Shown: positions 8,542-17,416 of the stretch, in pieces
Position numbering within the stretch: position 1 is the first letter of the stretch
Layout of the letters: every line of letters begins with the position of its first letter
From: JAVVPL01 sp036655775
GTDB taxonomy: Bacteria; Bacteroidota; Bacteroidia; Bacteroidales; P3
Direction of reading: 5' to 3'
Length of the DNA: 35,280 nt
Assembly: GCA_036655775.1 (NCBI GenBank)
Contig: JAVVPL010000006.1
Coordinates: 1-35,280 of the forward strand
Position numbers and translations under genes: made by a program
Notes under the pieces: generated by a model
What the model was told of the DNA's origin: nothing
The model's database searches: none
What the model saw: the letters and a program-made list of their open reading frames with translations, nothing else

Positions 8542-9768
8542 TTATTGAGCTTGTTTTGGGTTTATAATCATTCCATCTCTCACTTTTAAAAGCGCTTTGG
8601 TAACATAACGTTCATTAGGCGCTAGTCCTTCTACAATTTCACGCATATTATCATTTTCCAAAACACCGACTTCTACATTGCGATATAGTACTTTATTACT
8701 ATCATTCACAACATACACGTAACGGCCCGATTGATCGGTACCTATGGAAGTTTCAGGCACCATCACAGCATTCTCTATTTCATTATGAGGCAAACGCACT
8801 TTTACATAAAGCCCACTTCGAATATCTAAATTTTTGTTATCTATCACAGCTCTTAAACTAAACGTACCTGTATTTACATTAATGTTAGGAGATATATAAT
8901 CTAATATACCTGTGTAATATTGATCACTATTTTCATCACTATTGTCGTCAATATTCACTAATACTTTTTGAGTTCCATTTTGAAGACTTCCATTTTTTTG
9001 CGTTTGTCCTTTTAAAGCTTTTTGATGATTTAGAAGGTAAATATATTTGGCATCTTCGATACTAAAATTCACATAGATTTTATTATCTTCATAAATAGAG
9101 GCTAAATTTTGCCCTGCACCACTTACATAATTGCCTCTATCTACTAATGTTTTGCTAATTCGTCCTGTGAAAGGAGCCCGAATATAACAATATTCTAAAT
9201 TTTGTTTGGCAATATCTAGCTGAGCACGAGAAACCGTTACATCTGCTTCGCATTTATCAACATTGGTTTCAGCTTTGATTACATCCATTTGACTCACTGC
9301 ATTGGTTTGTGCCGCTTCATTGACACGGGCCATCGATTCTTTAGCAAAACGCAAGAGTGCTTTGGCCGTTTTTAGATCGGCTTCTGCGGCACTTAGCTTA
9401 TCTTTGTATGCTTGAGGTTCAATCACAAATAACAAACTTCCTTTTTGCACTATACTCCCCGCAGTAAAATTAACACTTTCCAAAAAACCTGACACCCGAG
9501 CAACTAAATCAACGGTATTTAACGACTGTGTGTAACCTGGATATTCCAAATAATGGACAACATTGCGTTGTATTGGATTTGCGACTTCGATTTCGGGAAC
9601 ATTCGCCTCAAATTGACTTTTTTTCGTACAAGATACATTGAACAAACTAAGTATTATAATAAAAACTGCACTATATCTTAAAATCGAATGATTCCGTAAA
9701 TAATTCCCGAGTTTAACTCGTGAGAGTTTTATATTGTTGTGCATATTTGTTGCAGAGACTCGTTTCAT
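8542..9768 (-). CDS. RND periplasmic adaptor (membrane-fusion lipoprotein, AcrA/HlyD family)
   Basis: Adaptor that bridges the RND pump and the outer-membrane channel. I choose the ATG at 9768 (408 residues); a longer frame would start inside the upstream gene, and a shorter start exists at 9744. A hydrophobic segment ends in a lipobox-like FNVSC, so it is probably lipid-anchored. Domains in order: barrel-sandwich/lipoyl halves around VDLVARVSGFLESVNFTAG and CYIRAPFTGRISKTLVDRG, an alpha-helical hairpin between them (AEADLKTAKALLRF to AQLDIAKQNLE), then the beta-barrel and membrane-proximal domains (VMVPETSIGTDQSGRYVYVV). It sits between the outer-membrane factor (28 bp upstream) and the pump (22 bp downstream) in one operon. 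Confidence 0.93.
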   Translation of the reverse strand: MKRVSATNMHNNIKLSRVKLGNYLRNHSILRYSAVFIIILSLFNVSCTKKSQFEANVPEIEVANPIQRNVVHYLEYPGYTQSLNTVDLVARVSGFLESVNFTAGSIVQKGSLLFVIEPQAYKDKLSAAEADLKTAKALLRFAKESMARVNEAAQTNAVSQMDVIKAETNVDKCEADVTVSRAQLDIAKQNLEYCYIRAPFTGRISKTLVDRGNYVSGAGQNLASIYEDNKIYVNFSIEDAKYIYLLNHQKALKGQTQKNGSLQNGTQKVLVNIDDNSDENSDQYYTGILDYISPNINVNTGTFSLRAVIDNKNLDIRSGLYVKVRLPHNEIENAVMVPETSIGTDQSGRYVYVVNDSNKVLYRNVEVGVLENDNMREIVEGLAPNERYVTKALLKVRDGMIINPKQAQ

Positions 9769-9796
9769 ATTTTGATGTTTTCTAATGATTATTAAT

Positions 9797-11233
9797 TTAT
9801 TTAATTTCCACTTGCCATCCACCACCTAAAGCTCGATAAAGTTGAATTAACCGCTGTAAAGAATTGCCTTGAGAAGCAACATAGGAGTTTTGATAACTAA
9901 GTAAAAAACGCTGTGCATCCAACACATTTTGAAAATCGGCTAAACCTTGCGTATATAAATCTAAGGATAAATCTAAAGTTAATTGAGATTGATCAACGGC
10001 CTCTTTAGTCGCCTTAATTTGTTCTATGGATTTACTGTAAAAATTCATCGCATTATCCACTTCCCCCAGCGCGGTAATAATTACTTGATTGTACGAAGTT
10101 ACACTCATATCTAAACTTTCTCTTGCTACTTTGGTAGCTTGATTGAGCTGTAAGCCTGTAAATAAATTCCAACGAAGCGTAGGGCCTATTTGCCACATCA
10201 TATTATCTTTGGATACAAAATTTTTGAAATTATTGGAACCATAACCAAAACTAGCATCTATGTAAAATTTAGGCCACCAGTCGGCTTTTGTTGCGCCTAA
10301 TGTTGCAGCACGAGAAAGTATCGTTTTCTCTGCAGCACTCACATCTGGACGTTGGCGAATAATGTCGGCAGGAATACCTACAGCCACTTTTGTATTCGGA
10401 TTGGGAAGATCGACAAAAATTTCCAATTCACTACGTAAAGACCAAGGTAGTTCTCCTAAAAGTATCGATATGGAATTAATGGCATTTAATATTTGGGCTT
10501 CTAATTCGGGAATCATAGCCAAGGTACTATGATATACCGTAGAGGCTTGTGCAACGTCTAGTTTTGATACTAATCCCGTTTTAAAACGAGCCTCCACAAT
10601 GGTTAAAACCGACTTTTGTGACTCTAAGTTTTCTTTGGCCACGGAAAGTTGTTTTTGAACTGTACGTAAAGAAATATATGCGGAAGCCACTTCGGCACAA
10701 AGACTCACCATAACGGCATTGTATTCCGATTCACTCGCTTTAAAAAGTTGTTTGTCAGCCTTGGCTCTATTACGCACACTGCCTATAATATCTATTTCCC
10801 AAGATAAACCTAAAGAAGCAATTCCATTTTGATTTTCTCTTTGTGCGGCTGCTAATGGATTTAAACCGATACTTTGACTTTGCGGTTTCCACGAAGCTTC
10901 GAGACCAACTTGAGGATAAAATCCACTTTGACTAATTCGCATATTGGCCTTTGCCATATCAATTCTATTGGCAGCCAACAACAAATCATAATTACCTTCT
11001 ACAGCTTTAGAAATTAATTTTTCTAATATTGGATCTTTAAATTCCATCCACCATTTATCATTGGAAGGAAGATTTTGTTCAAATAATTCGTTTTCAATCC
11101 AGGTAGAAGGCAGGGTATCCTTCATGTATTTTGCATTTTGTCCGTATCCGAGAAAAGGATTTAAAACGAAAACGAATAGAATACATACAACTGAAATTTT
11201 ATAAGTAAAATTAGCCGATCCCATTATAGGCAT
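9797..11233 (-). CDS. RND outer-membrane factor (TolC/NodT family)
   Basis: Outer-membrane channel of the tripartite pump, 478 residues. A signal peptide (ISVVCILFVFVLNPFLGYG) precedes the mature part. No lipobox is seen, unlike many NodT-type factors. Family features include WWMEFKDPILEKLISKA, NYDLLLAANRIDMAKA, the internal-repeat helices with GLVSKLDVAQAS and GLADFQNVLDAQR, and IPADIIRQRPDVSAAEK between the repeats. It is the first gene of the efflux operon, directly behind a good promoter. Starts at 11233 (MPIMGS) and 11224 (MGS) are both possible. No regulator gene is adjacent. Confidence 0.93.
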   Translation of the reverse strand: MPIMGSANFTYKISVVCILFVFVLNPFLGYGQNAKYMKDTLPSTWIENELFEQNLPSNDKWWMEFKDPILEKLISKAVEGNYDLLLAANRIDMAKANMRISQSGFYPQVGLEASWKPQSQSIGLNPLAAAQRENQNGIASLGLSWEIDIIGSVRNRAKADKQLFKASESEYNAVMVSLCAEVASAYISLRTVQKQLSVAKENLESQKSVLTIVEARFKTGLVSKLDVAQASTVYHSTLAMIPELEAQILNAINSISILLGELPWSLRSELEIFVDLPNPNTKVAVGIPADIIRQRPDVSAAEKTILSRAATLGATKADWWPKFYIDASFGYGSNNFKNFVSKDNMMWQIGPTLRWNLFTGLQLNQATKVARESLDMSVTSYNQVIITALGEVDNAMNFYSKSIEQIKATKEAVDQSQLTLDLSLDLYTQGLADFQNVLDAQRFLLSYQNSYVASQGNSLQRLIQLYRALGGGWQVEIK

Positions 11234-11258
11234 ACTCTTTATATTTTAAATTTGTTCG

Positions 11259-11289
11259 CAAAGATAATTATAAAACGGATAATTACAAA
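11259..11289 (-). promoter_or_regulatory. Promoter of the RND efflux operon
   Basis: On the minus strand TTTG (complement of 11286-11289) is followed after 19 bp by TATCTTTG (complement of 11259-11266). This fits the Bacteroidota TTTG / TAnnTTTG promoter well. Transcription would start near 11252, giving a leader of about 20-30 nt before the outer-membrane factor gene. Confidence 0.75.
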
Positions 11290-11302
11290 AAAAAACAAAT
11301 TT

Positions 11303-11319
11303 AACATTTTCAAAATGTT
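11303..11319. promoter_or_regulatory. 17-bp palindrome between divergent promoters (candidate operator)
   Basis: AACATTTT-C-AAAATGTT is a perfect 8+1+8 inverted repeat. Its right end overlaps the -33 box of the EamA promoter (11318-11321), and its left end is 13 bp from the -33 box of the efflux promoter. This is the usual place for a repressor site controlling both directions. No regulator gene is adjacent, so the binding protein is unknown. Confidence 0.45.
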
Positions 11320-11347
11320 TGATAAATTCAAAAAATGTGTATCTTCG
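11318..11347 (+). promoter_or_regulatory. Promoter of the EamA transporter gene
   Basis: TTTG at 11318-11321, an 18-bp spacer, then TATCTTCG at 11340-11347 (one change from TAnnTTTG). The start codon at 11388 lies about 40 nt downstream. It is divergent from the efflux operon promoter. Confidence 0.65.
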
Positions 11348-11387
11348 CAAAAATAACCTTTTTTTTACACTTTTAAATAAACAATTC

Positions 11388-12281
11388 ATGAAACGATCAA
11401 TCGTCTTAGGACATGTGGAAATTTTCATTTCTACCCTATTCTTTGCCTTGAATATTCCTGCTATTAAATTTATGTTTGATGGTTGGTTGACTCCTGGACA
11501 AATACTTGTATATCGCTTGGTTTTTGGCACCCTTGCTTTTTGGGGCTTATCGCTGTTGGTTTCAAAAGTAAGTATTCCCACTAAAGATAAATTGACACTA
11601 TGTATCGCAGGGGCAATTGGCTTATTTTGTATGCAATTTTTTTATATGGAAGGCTTGGCTCTCACCTCTCCTATTGATGTAAGTATTATTCTTACACTTC
11701 CTCCTATTTTTATTTTGCTATATGAAATCATTTTCAAAAAAGAACAAGTTAGTTTACTCAATATTGGAGGCATTCTCCTTGCTTTTAGCGGAGCTCTTTT
11801 GGTAATTTTAATGCAAGTACATAGCGGAGATGCCGCAAATTTAAAAGGAAATTTATATATTTTAGCATCCGTAATTTGTTGGGCGCTTTATTTAATTTTA
11901 ACCAATCAATTGAGTTTAACATACAACGGAATCACTATTATGAAATGGACTTTTTTAGCGGCAGCTATACCCGCTTTAGTTCTATATGGACACAGTTTTT
12001 GGGATCATGGATTTGTACTCAACACTTTTTCCACTACCGCTTCTTGGATGTTGCTATTTATTTTAATTTTCCCCACTGTTTTATCTTATATTTTAATTCC
12101 TGCTTCTATGAAAAACCTATCTACCGATACCGTTTCGCTTTACAGCTACGCCATTCCTGTGATTGTATCTATTGCCTCTATTGTAATGGGACAAGCTACT
12201 CTTCGTTGGGATCAACCTTTGGCCATTGCGTTATTATTGTTAGGGATGTATTTGAGCACCCCAAAGAATAAAAAACAATAA
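11388..12281 (+). CDS. DMT-superfamily permease (EamA family)
   Basis: Inner-membrane metabolite transporter of the drug/metabolite superfamily; exporters of amino acids and other small molecules belong here, but the substrate is not readable. I choose ATG 11388 (297 residues) because it lies downstream of the promoter; a 23-residue longer frame would begin upstream of the likely transcript start. About ten hydrophobic segments form the two EamA repeats: the first from ILGHVEIFISTLFFALNIPAIK-like sequence to SGALLVILM, the second from NLYILASVICWALYLILTN to LAIALLLLGMYLS. It includes the typical LVYRLVFGTLAFW segment. comM follows 56 bp downstream on the same strand. Confidence 0.88.
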   Translation: MKRSIVLGHVEIFISTLFFALNIPAIKFMFDGWLTPGQILVYRLVFGTLAFWGLSLLVSKVSIPTKDKLTLCIAGAIGLFCMQFFYMEGLALTSPIDVSIILTLPPIFILLYEIIFKKEQVSLLNIGGILLAFSGALLVILMQVHSGDAANLKGNLYILASVICWALYLILTNQLSLTYNGITIMKWTFLAAAIPALVLYGHSFWDHGFVLNTFSTTASWMLLFILIFPTVLSYILIPASMKNLSTDTVSLYSYAIPVIVSIASIVMGQATLRWDQPLAIALLLLGMYLSTPKNKKQ

Positions 12282-12337
12282 AAAAACAATCTTTTACAAA
12301 TTGAGACCATATTATATAAACTTAAAATTATATACTT

Positions 12338-13876
12338 ATGCTCAGCAAAACGTATGGGGGTGCTATATATGGAGTAGATGCCCTTTGTATTACCATAGAA
12401 ACTAGTATTGAAACAGGAATTAATTTTATGCTGGTGGGCTTGCCCGACAACGCAATCAAAGAAAGCCATCATCGCATAGCTTCCGCCTTGGAACATATAG
12501 GCTATCGTATTCCTGGGAAAAAAGTGGTTATTAATATGGCACCAGCCGATCTCAAAAAAGAAGGTTCAGCCTACGATTTAACCATTGCTATCGGAATTTT
12601 ATCCGCTTCGGAACAAATCAAAGTTGACACAATTGGCGATTATTTAATTATGGGCGAACTTTCTTTAGACGGAAGTTTGCAATCTATAAAAGGGGCTTTA
12701 CCAATTGCTATTGAAGCTGAACGCAAAGGTTTTAAAGGGTTTATTTTACCTCAACAAAATGCCGAAGAAGCAGCCGTAGTAAGCAATATTGATATTTTTG
12801 GAGTCCATAATATTACAGAAGTAATCGATTTTTTCAATAAAAAAAAACAATTGCAAAAATGCAATATTGATATTGACGCACTTTTTGCTCAACAACAAAA
12901 TGCTTATAATTATGATTTTTCGGATGTCAAAGGACAACAAAGTGTAAAACGCGCATTGGAAATCACAGCCGCGGGGGGACATAATATTCTATTAATAGGC
13001 CCTCCAGGTTCAGGAAAAACAATGTTAGCCAAACGCCTTCCTAGTATTTTGCCTCCACTCAGTCTTAGTGAAGCCTTAGAAACTACTAAAATTCATTCTG
13101 TTGCAGGAAAATTACGACATCATTCTACACTAATTCAAAGTCGTCCATTTAGAGACCCTCACCATACAATCAGTTATACAGCCTTGGTTGGCGGAGGAGG
13201 AATGCCTCAACCTGGAGAAATTTCTTTAGCACATAATGGCGTTTTATTTTTGGACGAGCTACCCGAATTTAGTCGTTCAACTTTGGAGGTTCTACGTCAA
13301 CCTCTTGAAGAACGACATATCAATATTGCACGAGCACGTATGAATATAGATTATCCCGCAGGTTTTATGCTTGTGGCCTCAATGAATCCTTGCCCTTGTG
13401 GGTATTACAATCATCCTTATACCGCATGTACTTGCAAAGCAGGAGCCGTTCAAAAATATTTAAATAAAATTTCGGGGCCTCTATTGGATCGAATAGATCT
13501 ACATGTAGAAGTGAGCCCTGTGGCCTACAAAGAATTAAATAGTAATCAAGAGGAAGAAAATAGCGAAACCATTAGAAACAGGGTAATATTGGCTAGGGAG
13601 CGCCAATCCCAACGATTTGCAAAAGCAAAAGAAATTCATTGTAATGCCCAAATGGACGGAAAACAAGTGCGCACTTACTGCAATTTGAATAGTAATGGAC
13701 GTTTACTTTTGAAAACTGCCATGGATAATTACAATTTGTCGGCACGAGCATACAATCGTATTTTAAAGGTAGCACGGAGTATTGCCGATTTGGAAAACAT
13801 GGATGAAATTGGAGAAAAGCATTTAGCCGAAGCTATTCATTATCGTTGTTTAGATAAAAGCAATTGGGGAATGTAA
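12338..13876 (+). CDS. comM: YifB/ComM-type Mg-chelatase-like AAA+ ATPase
   Basis: A 512-residue protein matching the ComM/YifB family throughout. The N-terminal Lon-protease-like S5 fold domain (about 1-170) contains FMLVGLPDNAIKESHHRIASA and PADLKKEGSAYDLTIAIGIL. The AAA+ core has Walker A GPPGSGKT (221-228), Walker B VLFLDELPEFS, and FRDPHHTISYTALVGGG. The C-terminal part holds the cysteine-rich CPCGYYNHPYTACTC. In Haemophilus and Vibrio, ComM is a branch-migration helicase needed for chromosomal transformation; in most bacteria the gene is widespread and its role beyond recombination is unclear. It converges on recQ with a 27-bp gap. Confidence 0.94.
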   Translation: MLSKTYGGAIYGVDALCITIETSIETGINFMLVGLPDNAIKESHHRIASALEHIGYRIPGKKVVINMAPADLKKEGSAYDLTIAIGILSASEQIKVDTIGDYLIMGELSLDGSLQSIKGALPIAIEAERKGFKGFILPQQNAEEAAVVSNIDIFGVHNITEVIDFFNKKKQLQKCNIDIDALFAQQQNAYNYDFSDVKGQQSVKRALEITAAGGHNILLIGPPGSGKTMLAKRLPSILPPLSLSEALETTKIHSVAGKLRHHSTLIQSRPFRDPHHTISYTALVGGGGMPQPGEISLAHNGVLFLDELPEFSRSTLEVLRQPLEERHINIARARMNIDYPAGFMLVASMNPCPCGYYNHPYTACTCKAGAVQKYLNKISGPLLDRIDLHVEVSPVAYKELNSNQEEENSETIRNRVILARERQSQRFAKAKEIHCNAQMDGKQVRTYCNLNSNGRLLLKTAMDNYNLSARAYNRILKVARSIADLENMDEIGEKHLAEAIHYRCLDKSNWGM

Positions 13877-13903
13877 AGAGCGCGTTGAAGAATAGCGTTT
13901 ATT

Positions 13904-15832
13904 TTAAAAATGTGTTTTATCAAAACGATAGGTGTGATCTTTAGTTTCACTTTCTATGAGTAAGCCATTGTCAAGTAAATGCCGCCAGACTTGTATCAAA
14001 TGTTGTTCACTATACAAAGAAGGGAGCTTTATTAAATCTAAAAGAGAGAGCGCTTGTTGAGATAGCTGCTGTTGTATATACCTTTCAATTTCTTTAAATT
14101 TAGTTGCATCCATTTCTTTTGTTTTTTCGTTGAGACAACAGTCGCATCGACCACAGGGTGTAGCTGTTGTTTCTCCAAAATAATTTAATAAAATTTTACT
14201 CCGACACACCTGAGTAGATTCGGCATAATATAATACCGCATCTAATTTTTGTTTAGCAATTGCCTTGCGTTGTGCATAGATTTCAGGAGAGAGATAGACT
14301 CGATCCATATTTACGCGTGGCATGGCAAAACTAAGACTTACACCCGTTTGAACTGTGGCATATTCTAAAATATTTAAAGCTTCTAATTTTTTTAAACTTT
14401 TAATCAAATTGGGACGGTCTTCTTGGATTCGTTGTGCTAATTCCATTTCATTTATAGGCACAAAATAAGAAAACAAATTTCCTCCATAGGAACGTAAAAG
14501 AGTTTGTATCAAAGGTGCATATTGCGGGTTGTCTACTTGAAATTTGTAGAGATCCGCATGCGAAATAGAGATAAAAATTTTCGCCTCTTGTTTTTGATGT
14601 TCTGATAAAAATAAAAAGCCTTCTTTTTCTAAAAACAAAATAGCATTATAGGTTTCTATCAATGGCAATTTATACGCATTAGCAAAGGTTTTCAAATCAA
14701 ACACCTGCTTAAATTCACCACTAGATCCTAAAGGAATTTGATAATAATTACCAAGGGAGTCGTAGACTCGTTTTATAAATTCTAGGGGTGGATACGTTTG
14801 TGCATATTGTTGCATCAAATTGAGTTTATCCGAAGGATGATATAAAAGCACCGCAAAAGCACGTTTTTCATCTCGTCCTCCACGCCCTGCTTCTTGAAAA
14901 TAAGCTTCTAATGAATTGGGTAAATCCAAATGTATCACAAAACGAACATTGGGTTTATCAATACCCATACCAAAGGCATTGGTGGAAACTATAATTTGGA
15001 TACGACCCTCTATCCAATCTTTTTGTCGTTGACCTCGTGTTTTGACCTCCATTCCTGCATGATAAAAAGAAGCGGAAAGTCCATGTTGTACCAAATAGTT
15101 TGCAAGTTCTTCGGTTTTGCGTCTATTGCGAACATATACAATACCCGAGCCTCCCACCTTGTGAATAATTCGGATCATTCGTCCTAATTTATCTTCTTCC
15201 TGAATCACATAATAGGTGAGATTTTCACGTGTAAAACTTTTTTGAAATACATTTTCTTGACGAAAATTCAAACGCTTTTGAATATCTTTCACCACATCCG
15301 TGGTAGCCGTAGCAGTCAATGCTAATACAGGAATTTTGGGAAAACAAGTTCGTATTTGAGCTATTTGTAAATAGGGAGGTCGAAAATCATATCCCCATTG
15401 TGAAATACAATGCGCTTCATCTATTGCCAATAAATTTAGTTTCATTTGCTTAAAATGAGCTAAGAAAATATCCGATGAAAGACGCTCTGGAGAAACATAT
15501 AAAAATTTCAAACGATCATATACCGCATAGTTTAAAATCAATTCTATTTCTTTTTTACTTTGGCCTGAATAAATAGCAGCAGCGGTAATTCCTCTTTGAT
15601 TAAGATTATCTACTTGGTCTTTCATTAAGGCTATCAAAGGTGAAACCACTACACAAATACCCTCCTTTGCCAAAGCTGGAACTTGAAAACAAATTGATTT
15701 TCCTCCACCAGTAGGCAATAGGGCAAGAGTATCTCTACCTTCCAAAATCGACCTTACGATCTCTTCTTGTAAGGGCCGAAAACTATCATATCCCCAATAT
15801 TTTTTAAGTATCTCTTGGATATTACTTAACAT
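13904..15832 (-). CDS. recQ: ATP-dependent DNA helicase RecQ
   Basis: 3'-5' superfamily 2 DNA helicase used in recombination and replication-fork repair. I choose ATG 15832 (642 residues) because a longer frame starts with TTG inside the -7 promoter box. From that start: Walker A TGGGKS at 41-46, DEAH at 138-141 followed by CISQWGYDFRPPY, and helicase motifs STNAFGMGIDKPNVRFVIH and EAGRGGRDEKRA. The RecQ-C zinc site contributes CRSKILLNYFG and CGRCDCC. A short winged-helix-like tail follows, and I see no obvious HRDC domain, so this is a short-form RecQ. It is divergent from the CoA-transferase gene. Confidence 0.95.
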   Translation of the reverse strand: MLSNIQEILKKYWGYDSFRPLQEEIVRSILEGRDTLALLPTGGGKSICFQVPALAKEGICVVVSPLIALMKDQVDNLNQRGITAAAIYSGQSKKEIELILNYAVYDRLKFLYVSPERLSSDIFLAHFKQMKLNLLAIDEAHCISQWGYDFRPPYLQIAQIRTCFPKIPVLALTATATTDVVKDIQKRLNFRQENVFQKSFTRENLTYYVIQEEDKLGRMIRIIHKVGGSGIVYVRNRRKTEELANYLVQHGLSASFYHAGMEVKTRGQRQKDWIEGRIQIIVSTNAFGMGIDKPNVRFVIHLDLPNSLEAYFQEAGRGGRDEKRAFAVLLYHPSDKLNLMQQYAQTYPPLEFIKRVYDSLGNYYQIPLGSSGEFKQVFDLKTFANAYKLPLIETYNAILFLEKEGFLFLSEHQKQEAKIFISISHADLYKFQVDNPQYAPLIQTLLRSYGGNLFSYFVPINEMELAQRIQEDRPNLIKSLKKLEALNILEYATVQTGVSLSFAMPRVNMDRVYLSPEIYAQRKAIAKQKLDAVLYYAESTQVCRSKILLNYFGETTATPCGRCDCCLNEKTKEMDATKFKEIERYIQQQLSQQALSLLDLIKLPSLYSEQHLIQVWRHLLDNGLLIESETKDHTYRFDKTHF

Positions 15833-15850
15833 ACGAAACAGATTGGAGTA

Positions 15851-15858
15851 CAAAGATA
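15851..15858 (-). promoter_or_regulatory. -7 box (TATCTTTG) for recQ
   Basis: The minus strand carries a perfect TAnnTTTG element 18 bp upstream of the recQ ATG at 15832. Its position supports that start over the upstream TTG. No clear TTTG -33 box is visible at the expected spacing. Confidence 0.55.
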
Positions 15859-15866
15859 CAAAAAGG

Positions 15867-15898
15867 TTTGCTCATCTTAACTTTTTCAGCTACTTTTG
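15867..15898 (+). promoter_or_regulatory. Promoter of the CoA-transferase gene
   Basis: TTTG (15867-15870), 20-bp spacer, TACTTTTG (15891-15898). Transcription would begin near 15904, about 20 nt before the ATG at 15925. It is back to back with the recQ promoter. Confidence 0.65.
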
Positions 15899-15924
15899 CA
15901 AGATAATTTAAAATTTAATTTTTT

Positions 15925-17220
15925 ATGTATAAAGTTGTTTCAGCTGAAGAAGCTGTTAAAGTAGTAAAGAGCAACGACCGACTACATATTCACAGTGTAG
16001 CCTGTGCGCCTCAAAAGCTCATTCAAGCCCTCTGCGAAAGAGGTCGTAGAAAAGAATTTACCAATGTGCATATTCAGCACCTTCACACCGAAGGCCCTGC
16101 ACCTTATGCTAATGCTGAATTTGAGGGTATTTTTCAATTGGATTCTTTTTTTGTAGGGCATAATGTTCGCAAAGACACGCAAGAGGGATATGCGGATTAT
16201 ATTCCTGTTTTTTTATCTGAAACACAAAGATTAATTCGCGAAGGTTATTGCCGTCCTAATGTGGTTTTTGTGCAAGTAAGTCCCCCCGATAAACATGGAT
16301 ATGTTTCGATGGGGACCTCTGTAGATGCCACTTTAGCTGCTGTTGAAACCGCGGATACTGTAATTGGAGTTATCAATAAAAACATACCTCGTGCTTTTGG
16401 AGATGCCATGATTCGGATGAATCAAATTGATATTTTTACTGAAGATGACACCCCTTTAATTACCGCTCATTTTGCAGAACCTTCACCTATTGAAGTTCAA
16501 ATTGGAAAAAATGTAGCTGCACTTATTGAAGATGGAGCGACCTTACAAATGGGAATAGGGGCTATTCCAAACGCAGTTTTAGCACAATTGGGTAATCATA
16601 AAAATTTGGGTGTCCATACAGAAATGTTTGCTGATGGCGTACTACCTTTAGTTGAAAGTGGCGTAATTAATGGGATCGAAAAAGGAATTGACAAAGGTAA
16701 AATTGTTTCAACTTTCTTAATGGGAAGTAAAAAAGTATACGATTTTATTGATGATAATCCAGGCGTTTTAATGATGGACGTAGGCTATACAAACGACATT
16801 AACGTAATTTGTAAAAATCCTAAAGTAACTGCCATTAACTCAGCTTTACAAATTGATCTTACAGGACAAGTTTGTGCCGATTCAATCGGAACCAAATTTT
16901 ATTCGGGTGTGGGCGGACAAATTGATTTTATTCGTGGTGCCTCTATGAGTAAAGGCGGAAAACCTATCATTGCCCTACCTTCGGCTACGGCCAAAGGAAT
17001 TAGCAAAATTGCAAACACCTTATTGTTGGGCGCAGGCATTGTTACCACTCGTAGTAATGCTCATTGGGTAGTAACCGAATATGGAGCCGTCAACTTATAT
17101 GGAAAGACATTGCAAGAAAGAGCTAGATTATTAATTTCAATTGCCCATCCAGACCATAGAGAAGAATTGGAAAAAGGCGCATTTGAAAGATATGGAAAAC
17201 ATTTTTTGTACGGAAGATAA
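15925..17220 (+). CDS. Acetyl-CoA hydrolase/transferase-family CoA-transferase (4-hydroxybutyrate/acetate CoA-transferase-like)
   Basis: A 431-residue class I-type CoA-transferase that moves CoA between acyl-CoA and a carboxylate (often acetate) through a glutamyl-CoA thioester. The candidate catalytic Glu is Glu233 in GVHTEMFADG. The nearby QMGIGAIPNAVL (208-219) is the conserved loop of this family. Other family blocks are VSPPDKHGYVSMGTSVD and FYSGVGGQIDFIRGASMSKG. Length and motifs fit the group that includes 4-hydroxybutyrate CoA-transferase, but acetate, butyrate or succinate donors are equally possible. It stands alone between its own promoter and a strong terminator, so it is probably monocistronic. 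No butyrate or 4-hydroxybutyrate genes are nearby to narrow the substrate. Confidence 0.9.
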   Translation: MYKVVSAEEAVKVVKSNDRLHIHSVACAPQKLIQALCERGRRKEFTNVHIQHLHTEGPAPYANAEFEGIFQLDSFFVGHNVRKDTQEGYADYIPVFLSETQRLIREGYCRPNVVFVQVSPPDKHGYVSMGTSVDATLAAVETADTVIGVINKNIPRAFGDAMIRMNQIDIFTEDDTPLITAHFAEPSPIEVQIGKNVAALIEDGATLQMGIGAIPNAVLAQLGNHKNLGVHTEMFADGVLPLVESGVINGIEKGIDKGKIVSTFLMGSKKVYDFIDDNPGVLMMDVGYTNDINVICKNPKVTAINSALQIDLTGQVCADSIGTKFYSGVGGQIDFIRGASMSKGGKPIIALPSATAKGISKIANTLLLGAGIVTTRSNAHWVVTEYGAVNLYGKTLQERARLLISIAHPDHREELEKGAFERYGKHFLYGR

Positions 17221-17312
17221 AAACCAAACGAACAATTTCCTTGTGCGAAATACGGAGGACAAGCAATCTTGGACTCTATTTTGACCAAAAATTGTCGATT
17301 GTATATCGAAAG

Positions 17313-17344
17313 AAAAAAGCAGACAATAAAGTCTGCTTTTTTCT
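17313..17344 (+). terminator. Intrinsic terminator of the CoA-transferase gene
   Basis: Perfect 12-bp stem AAAAAAGCAGAC / GTCTGCTTTTTT with a 6-nt loop (AATAAA), running into T residues. It is 92 bp past the stop codon. The A-tract makes it nearly symmetrical, so it could act on both strands, but no minus-strand gene ends here. Confidence 0.85.
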
Positions 17345-17384
17345 TATACTGAAATAGATAATCCTTAAATTGCATTTTTTTTTG

Positions 17385-17392
17385 TATCTTTG
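17385..17392 (+). promoter_or_regulatory. -7 box (TATCTTTG) for the acyltransferase gene
   Basis: A perfect TAnnTTTG followed by CACC, 24 bp before the ATG at 17417. A good TTTG -33 box is not seen, because the T-rich stretch upstream obscures it. Confidence 0.5.
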
Positions 17393-17416
17393 CACCCCAA
17401 TTTCAAATATTATATT

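Noticed and set aside
9769..9825. Longer start for the membrane-fusion protein, overlapping the outer-membrane factor gene
   Set aside because: The extra 19 residues are the out-of-frame tail of the upstream gene and add nothing known for the family; ATG 9768 or 9744 is better placed.
11246..11581. Minus-strand frame of 111 codons across the EamA promoter
   Set aside because: It covers two well-formed promoters and the start of the EamA gene and has no recognisable domain.
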